Below, piece by piece: positions 31,542-35,402 of a stretch of DNA of 35,402 bases; positions within the stretch are counted from its first letter, which is position 1, and the number at the start of each line of letters is the position of its first letter. A program made the translations under genes and the position numbers. Below the pieces are notes generated by a model, which saw nothing but the letters and a program-made list of their open reading frames with translations, was not told where the DNA came from and did no database searches. Location of the stretch: positions 1 through 35,402 of the forward strand of contig JBIOJM010000067.1 in the NCBI GenBank assembly GCA_044450785.1. The letters run 5' to 3'. This stretch comes from JBIOJM01 sp044450785 (GTDB lineage Bacteria; Planctomycetota; Planctomycetia; Isosphaerales; Isosphaeraceae).

Positions 31542-33032
31542 CTAGCGGTGGTCCCGGTCCAGCTTGTCGATTTCCTGGCGCAGCTCGTCGAGAAGCTGAC
31601 GAACCCTTGGCCGTGATTCGGAACCCGCCGGGCCTGCCGGCTGAGGTGCATCCGAGCGCGATGGCTTCGGCGGCGCCGGCGGCGCCGCGGGTCGCGCGGT
31701 ATTCGCGCCTTGACGATCTCTGGACTCGATCACATTCCGCAACCTACGCAACAAGCTGGCGATCTCCTTGTGAGCTTCGGGAGTGCACTGGATGATAAGA
31801 CTGATGCTCAGAAAGAATGGGGTGATCGAGCCGACCGGCTTCGTCTGGCCCCTTCTGCCGCCGACGATATTGGATGAGATTTCGTGTCCCAGTCCGTCCC
31901 CCACCTGCCAAGTTCCCGGCGCAACGGTCGAGGTGATCAATTCGATGATCGGCGTCACCTCAACCATTGGCTGCGTGCCTGTCGAAGGTGTTGGGACAGG
32001 CCCCTTGAACGGGTCCATCCTGACGACGTCGCCGACGTAGTAAGTCTTCACGTACCTCGAGTAGTTCGGGTTCGACGTCGCCGCTCCGATGGGTCTTCCG
32101 TCCGGGCCGAGCGAGCGAAAGTCTGTTTGTTGAATGCGCGCGATCTCGTTCGGAGGCTGGGTCCTGCCGACCACCGCCGCGACAAAGATCACGGCTCCCA
32201 CCGAGATCGCTCCCATGGCGAACATTGCCAGCTTCTTGATCCGGATCACGTTCAGGACTCCTTTCAATAGAGTGGCAACCGATGTCGAGATTCCGATCCC
32301 GCCCTCGATGGCGGATCCGGACGTCCATTGGTTTACAGCCTTGATCAACGACATCCGAACATGTGAGGGAAGCGCGCCTGCCCGCGCATTCGACCCGTAC
32401 GCCGAGCCCAGCACCGTGGCCGAGAATGCGAGTCCCCGGCGCGACATCCGTTGTTGAAGCACACCGCGGGCTCGGGACAGTCGGCTGCGAACGGTCCCGA
32501 CTGGACAATCGAGCTGGCGCGCGGCCAGGTCGTGAGTCAGACCTTCCAGGTAACAGAGCACGAGCGGAGCGCGGAGCCGTTCGGGCAGACGGCCCAGCTC
32601 TTCGTGAATAACGCCGGCATCTTCGAGACGATCCCGATTGTCGTCCGCCGGCGACTCAGGCAGCCCTCCACCGGTGGACTCTCGTGCTCTCATCCGGCGA
32701 CGATTGGCCCGGGCGCGGGCGGCGACACGGCCGGCGACCGTGTAGAGCCAAGGCCCCAACGAGTCGTGAAGCCGGAGGGAGCTCGCTTTACGAACCAAGA
32801 CCAGGAAGACCGCCTGGAATGCATCTTCGGCGTCGTGAGGATCGCGCAGAAGCTGGCGGCAGACGTTCAGCACCATCGGCCCGTGCCGCGACAGGAGCGC
32901 TTCGAAGGCCGTCTCGTCACGGTGAGCGACGAAGTGCTCGAGTATCTGCCGGTCGGACAAGCCCGTGAGTGTTCCCTCGTGGAACACCCGCGCGACCTGG
33001 CGCAAGGCCGAATTTGCGCATCCGTTCACCAT
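31542..33032 (-). CDS. ECF sigma factor fused to a membrane helix and periplasmic domain
   Basis: This 496-aa protein has sigma region 2 at about 44-112 (DAEDAFQAVFLVLVRKAS) and region 4 at about 146-197 (LPERLRAPLVLCYLEGL, GTVRSRLSRARGVLQQRM). A linker follows, then one membrane helix (about 266-289). A periplasmic part has a conserved-looking domain (about 350-440: IIELITSTVAPGTW, LSLIIQCTPEAHKEIASLL) that resembles secretin-N-like modules of planctomycete proteins. The end is Pro-rich with a charged coil. The layout implies that the sigma domain is held at the membrane and controlled by the outer domain, without a separate anti-sigma factor. No anti-sigma gene is adjacent. Confidence 0.88.
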   Translation of the reverse strand: MVNGCANSALRQVARVFHEGTLTGLSDRQILEHFVAHRDETAFEALLSRHGPMVLNVCRQLLRDPHDAEDAFQAVFLVLVRKASSLRLHDSLGPWLYTVAGRVAARARANRRRMRARESTGGGLPESPADDNRDRLEDAGVIHEELGRLPERLRAPLVLCYLEGLTHDLAARQLDCPVGTVRSRLSRARGVLQQRMSRRGLAFSATVLGSAYGSNARAGALPSHVRMSLIKAVNQWTSGSAIEGGIGISTSVATLLKGVLNVIRIKKLAMFAMGAISVGAVIFVAAVVGRTQPPNEIARIQQTDFRSLGPDGRPIGAATSNPNYSRYVKTYYVGDVVRMDPFKGPVPTPSTGTQPMVEVTPIIELITSTVAPGTWQVGDGLGHEISSNIVGGRRGQTKPVGSITPFFLSISLIIQCTPEAHKEIASLLRRLRNVIESRDRQGANTARPAAPPAPPKPSRSDAPQPAGPAGSESRPRVRQLLDELRQEIDKLDRDHR

Positions 33033-33152
33033 GAGTCGTGGTTCCCTCCTCTTGTCTTCATCACCCTTATCTATGCGCTGATGCCGACTTGCAATCTCTC
33101 TTTCTGGTTTTTTCTCAAGAATTACCCGCTGCGATCCTATCGTCGTCGTCGC

Positions 33153-33476
33153 CTACTTGCCGAAGAGGTCGGCGTGCGTGCCGGTCTCGCCCAATATCAG
33201 CTTGCCGCCTTCTTTCTTGTAGATCAGGACCCAATCCGGCTCGATGTGACAGTCCCGCCATCCTTTCCTGTCCCCGGCGAGGGCATGGTCTCTCTGGCTC
33301 GGAGGCAGGGACTGATGCGTCCGCAACAACCTGATGACCGCATGGAGCTTCGCCATGCGCTTGCCCCGCTTCTCGTGGCGCTTCACGTCCCTGTCAAACT
33401 GCGTCGTCGTTTCCAGGGTCAGGGGCGGCGGTGGTTCGTGGGCCTCGGTCTTGGTCTTGGGCTTCGTCTTGGCCAA
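33153..33476 (-). CDS. YafQ/RelE-family mRNA interferase toxin
   Basis: The core of this protein (about residues 18-107) matches YafQ: TTQFDRDVKRHEKRGKRMAKL, LPPSQRDHALAGDRKGWRDC, HIEPDWVLIYKKEGGKLIL and TGTHADLF. It carries the His/Asp residues YafQ uses to cleave ribosome-bound mRNA. The first roughly 17 residues (KTKPKTKTEAHEPPPP) are atypical and come from overlap with the antitoxin frame, starting at a TTG. The true start may be further in. It lies downstream of its antitoxin, with which it overlaps by about 80 nt. Confidence 0.85.
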   Translation of the reverse strand: MAKTKPKTKTEAHEPPPPLTLETTTQFDRDVKRHEKRGKRMAKLHAVIRLLRTHQSLPPSQRDHALAGDRKGWRDCHIEPDWVLIYKKEGGKLILGETGTHADLFGK

Positions 33477-33756
33477 GCTTGATACCCAGGGTCCGGAACA
33501 GATCGTCTTCGTCAGCGTAGCGCGTCAGGTTCTTGCCGGCATCGGCATCGCGGAGGGTCCTGCGGGTCTGGGCGTTGGGGACGTGCGATCTGGTGCAGGG
33601 CGCGGCCTCATCGGGCGGGCTCGCCTGGGCTGCGGCCGATCCTTCCGAGGGTGCAGCCTCCTCGGCAAGGGCCTCTTCGGACGCGATGACGGTCTTGATG
33701 ACCGGAGCTTTCGCTGTTGCGGTATCAGGCTTCGAGCGTGCGATCCTGCCGGCCAT
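33394..33756 (-). CDS. RelB/DinJ-type antitoxin, extended at both ends
   Basis: This 120-aa protein has recognisable antitoxin sequence only at about residues 60-95 (HVPNAQTRRTLRDADAGKNL, TRYADEDDLFRTLGI). That is the C-terminal toxin-binding part typical of antitoxins paired with YafQ/RelE. An Ala/Glu/Ser-rich leader precedes it. After LGI a tail of about 26 residues (GQDEAQDQDRGPRTTAAPDP) reads through the start of the toxin gene in another frame. A normal antitoxin would end near LGI, so a frame change or lost stop at the overlap is likely. ATG 33756 is used; 33792 is also open. Confidence 0.7.
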   Translation of the reverse strand: MAGRIARSKPDTATAKAPVIKTVIASEEALAEEAAPSEGSAAAQASPPDEAAPCTRSHVPNAQTRRTLRDADAGKNLTRYADEDDLFRTLGIKLGQDEAQDQDRGPRTTAAPDPGNDDAV

Positions 33757-33957
33757 GACGCCCCGCCTAAGGTCGAAAACGACTCCGAACATCCGGATAG
33801 CACCGGCCTTCCAAGGCGTTCGCTATGAACCTTATCGATTTTCCAGGATTTTTTCCACTCCACTTCGGCCCTCATAATGAGGATGTCCAGACCGGAGTGC
33901 CCAAGAGCCTGGATCTGCTGAGAAAGAACTTCGGTTGAGCCCATCTACTTCGGTTCC
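33757..33957. other. 200-bp intergenic, nothing recognised
   Basis: This lies between the antitoxin start and the FG-GAP gene stop. No gene, repeat or clear promoter was found. Confidence 0.4.
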
Positions 33958-35184
33958 TTATTTTCGCCTGAAGCGATACCACACGACATTGTGGGTCGCC
34001 CCGCCGACGGCGACCACGTCGGGAGTACCGTCGCCGTCCAGGTCGCCCCCGCGCAGGTCCTGGGCGGCGATGTCGCGGTCGAGGACGGTTCGCTTCCAGG
34101 TCTTCTTGGCCCGGTCGAAGTCGTACATCGAGACGCGATGGTCCTTGCCGCGGTGGCCGGCGAAGACCTCGTCGTCGCCGTCGCCGTCCACATCGGCGAC
34201 CCAGAGGGCGTGGCCATCAGCCAGCGTGTCGTCGAGCACGGTTCGAGGGCCGAATTTCTGGAGGTTCGGTGCCACCTCAGAGTAAATGACCACCTGGTTG
34301 CCGTGCCACGGTTCGAGCGTGGCCAGGATGTGGCGACCATCACTCATCCGGCCGAGATGGATCTCGCTGCATCCTCGTTTGGGAGCATCGCCGGCCGCGC
34401 CGCTCACCAATGTTCGGGTCAAGTACGTGAAAGAAGGACCGTCGGTCACGATCCCTTCACCGATCAACGAAACGCCGAGGTTGTCCGCCGTCAGGACGAC
34501 CGAGTTGCGGTGAACGTGCCCCATCGGCCGGACCTCGATCGCGTGGATCACGGGGCGGCTGGCCAACGCGTAAAGGCCCCAGTTGCCACTGATGGGATCG
34601 CCATCGGTATGGAAGGCCACCAACTTGGCGGGAACTTCATACCGTGGCGGCCTGGCTTGCGGTCCAAAAATCGGCGCCACGACGAGGTCGAGCTTTCCGT
34701 CGCCGGTCACGTCCCCCCAACGGAGGCGGTGGATGCTGCCGACGTCGGCCATTGGGATGAGCTTCCAGGGATCATCCAGCCCACTCCCCTGCACTGCCAG
34801 CAAGAGCTTTCCCTTGGCCGGTGCGTTCATCGCGAATTCGTAGGCGATCGCGATTTCAGCCTTGCCGTCGCCGTCCAGATCGGCGGTCGCGCTGGAGATG
34901 ATTCCAGGCGTCTGTTTGAGACCGGTCACGACCCGCTTCTTCCACGTCGGGTTTTCGTACCAGGCGCAGGTGCTTCCACCCACTGCGATGATGTCGGGCT
35001 TCTTGTCGCCGTTGACGTCGGCGACTTCCACCTGGTAGACGCCGGGGAAGTCGCCGTCGATCACGGTGCGGTCAAAGTCTTGAGAGTAGGCGGTAGGCAG
35101 TGGGAAGCAGTGGGCAGTACGCAGTAGGCAGTAGGCAGTGAAGAAGAGAAAAGCGCGAAAGAACGGCACGGTTGCGGGTTTCAT
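33958..35184 (-). CDS. Secreted FG-GAP/VCBS-repeat protein
   Basis: This 408-aa exported protein has several Asp-rich calcium-type loops of FG-GAP/VCBS repeats (ADVNGDKKPDIIAVGG, ADLDGDGKAEIAIAYE, GDVTGDGKLDLVVAPI, ADVDGDGDDEVFAGHR, GDLDGDGTPDVVAVGG), which form a beta-propeller. Such planctomycete proteins are surface or extracellular; ligands are unknown. The signal peptide region (FFRAFLFFTAYCLLRTAHCF PLPTAYSQ) is partly encoded by a degenerate GC-rich microrepeat at 35085-35140. The start at 35184 fits a signal peptide. Confidence 0.85.
   Translation of the reverse strand: MKPATVPFFRAFLFFTAYCLLRTAHCFPLPTAYSQDFDRTVIDGDFPGVYQVEVADVNGDKKPDIIAVGGSTCAWYENPTWKKRVVTGLKQTPGIISSATADLDGDGKAEIAIAYEFAMNAPAKGKLLLAVQGSGLDDPWKLIPMADVGSIHRLRWGDVTGDGKLDLVVAPIFGPQARPPRYEVPAKLVAFHTDGDPISGNWGLYALASRPVIHAIEVRPMGHVHRNSVVLTADNLGVSLIGEGIVTDGPSFTYLTRTLVSGAAGDAPKRGCSEIHLGRMSDGRHILATLEPWHGNQVVIYSEVAPNLQKFGPRTVLDDTLADGHALWVADVDGDGDDEVFAGHRGKDHRVSMYDFDRAKKTWKRTVLDRDIAAQDLRGGDLDGDGTPDVVAVGGATHNVVWYRFRRK
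35085..35140. repeat. Degenerate 7-bp microrepeat (gcagtag / gcagtgg) inside a signal-peptide coding region
   Basis: About seven imperfect units related to gtaggca/gtgggca occur in a row (agtaggcggtaggcagtggg, then gcagtgggcagtacgcagta, then ggcagtaggcagtg). On the leftward strand they code the hydrophobic stretch FTAYCLLRTAHCFPLPTAYS of the FG-GAP protein. Confidence 0.6.
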
Positions 35185-35207
35185 GAGAACCTCTGATTGA
35201 TGAGTGG

Positions 35208-35237
35208 CTAGTGAGCCGTCAATCTTAGCTTGACGGG
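35208..35237. mobile_element. Solo terminus related to the MITE at 4510
   Basis: CTAGTGAGCCGTCAATCTT (35208-35226) matches the left end of the element at 4510 (CTAGTGCCTTGTCAATCTT) at 15 of 19 positions, including CTAGTG and GTCAATCTT. It is followed by a perfect 7-bp inverted repeat, ccgtcaa-tcttagc-ttgacgg. No second end was found nearby, so this may be a decayed copy. Confidence 0.45.
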
Positions 35238-35299
35238 TGGAAGACAGGGAGACGTGTCCTTCGGTCGGCCCAAGGGCGGCGACCCTTCGCGTGCCCGGC

Positions 35300-35402
35300 G
35301 ACCCGCGCCCAGCGCGCGGCCGGGGGGAGCGGGGTCAGGAGACCCGCGCCCAGCGCGCGGCCGGGAGGGCGGGGTCAGGAGACCCGCGCCCAGCGCGCGG
35401 CC
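35300..35402. repeat. Tandem repeat of about 40 bp, cut by the window end
   Basis: Units begin at 35300 (41 bp), 35341 (40 bp) and 35381 (partial, runs off the window). The core is gacccgcgcccagcgcgcgg followed by a G-rich segment ending ggggtcagga. Units are nearly identical and very GC-rich; each holds a GC palindrome. No spacers, so this is not a CRISPR array. Confidence 0.8.

Noticed and set aside
33991..35127. 378-aa rightward open frame opposite the FG-GAP gene
   Set aside because: Antisense to periodic repeats. The V/A/D-rich pattern is the complement of the FG-GAP repeats.
35300..35402. CRISPR array
   Set aside because: Units are contiguous with no variable spacers and no cas genes.

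Overview
This 35.4 kb window is high-GC bacterial DNA that looks like a planctomycete, most likely of the Isosphaeraceae/Gemmatales type. This rests on gene content only: ECF-type sigma factors (one fused to a membrane and periplasmic domain), a Ser/Thr kinase with a long C-terminal repeat region, a secreted CAP-domain protein with the planctomycete LEGRQLLS-type N-terminus, YVTN-propeller and FG-GAP secreted proteins, and many small toxin-antitoxin loci. I see no rRNA, tRNA, CRISPR array, prophage or intact transposase.

Layout. 1-4.5 kb: a leftward Ser/Thr kinase gene, broken by two apparent frameshifts in its repeat region, followed 12 nt later by an ECF sigma factor. 4.5-4.6 kb: a 110-bp element with CTAG-ended inverted repeats and an internal two-hairpin structure, resembling an IS630-type MITE, lying 13 bp from the kinase start. 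4.8-7.2 kb: an AT-rich orphan gene, a PIN-toxin pseudogene, a MOSC protein and a DUF5678-like/aspartyl-protease-like pair. 7.3-14.9 kb: the main functional unit, a leftward cbb3-type cytochrome oxidase operon. In transcription order it encodes a dihaem lipoprotein cytochrome, a polytopic membrane protein, CcoN, CcoO, a 109-aa membrane protein, a 59-aa single-pass protein, a CcoI-like copper P-type ATPase and a TauE/SafE-like (CcoH/DsbD_2-type) protein. Most junctions are ATGA overlaps or short gaps. No fused CcoP is present; its membrane anchor and its dihaem domain appear to be encoded separately.

15-20 kb: a divergent DUF4405-like membrane protein, a truncated alpha/beta hydrolase, a ThiS/MoaD-like small protein, a shortened conserved hypothetical, YjbQ, a RelE/antitoxin pair, a small zinc-ribbon protein and the CAP protein with a strong terminator. 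20-26 kb: phosphohexose mutase, MutY, a sigma-70 family factor, a DegT-family aminotransferase and a CbiX-like chelatase. 26-35 kb: an orphan ribbon-helix-helix antitoxin with a palindromic operator and a MazF remnant, an SGNH hydrolase, a YVTN/phosphoesterase, a 1 kb non-coding stretch with microrepeats, an ECF-membrane fusion regulator, a YafQ toxin pair and an FG-GAP protein. The window ends in a roughly 40-bp tandem repeat.

Two themes stand out. One is the rearranged cbb3 operon with a split CcoP. The other is repeated small internal deletions: PIN toxin, MazF toxin, a short conserved hypothetical and a hydrolase have each lost a middle or end while flanking parts survive. In two of these cases a toxin is disabled while its upstream gene remains intact.
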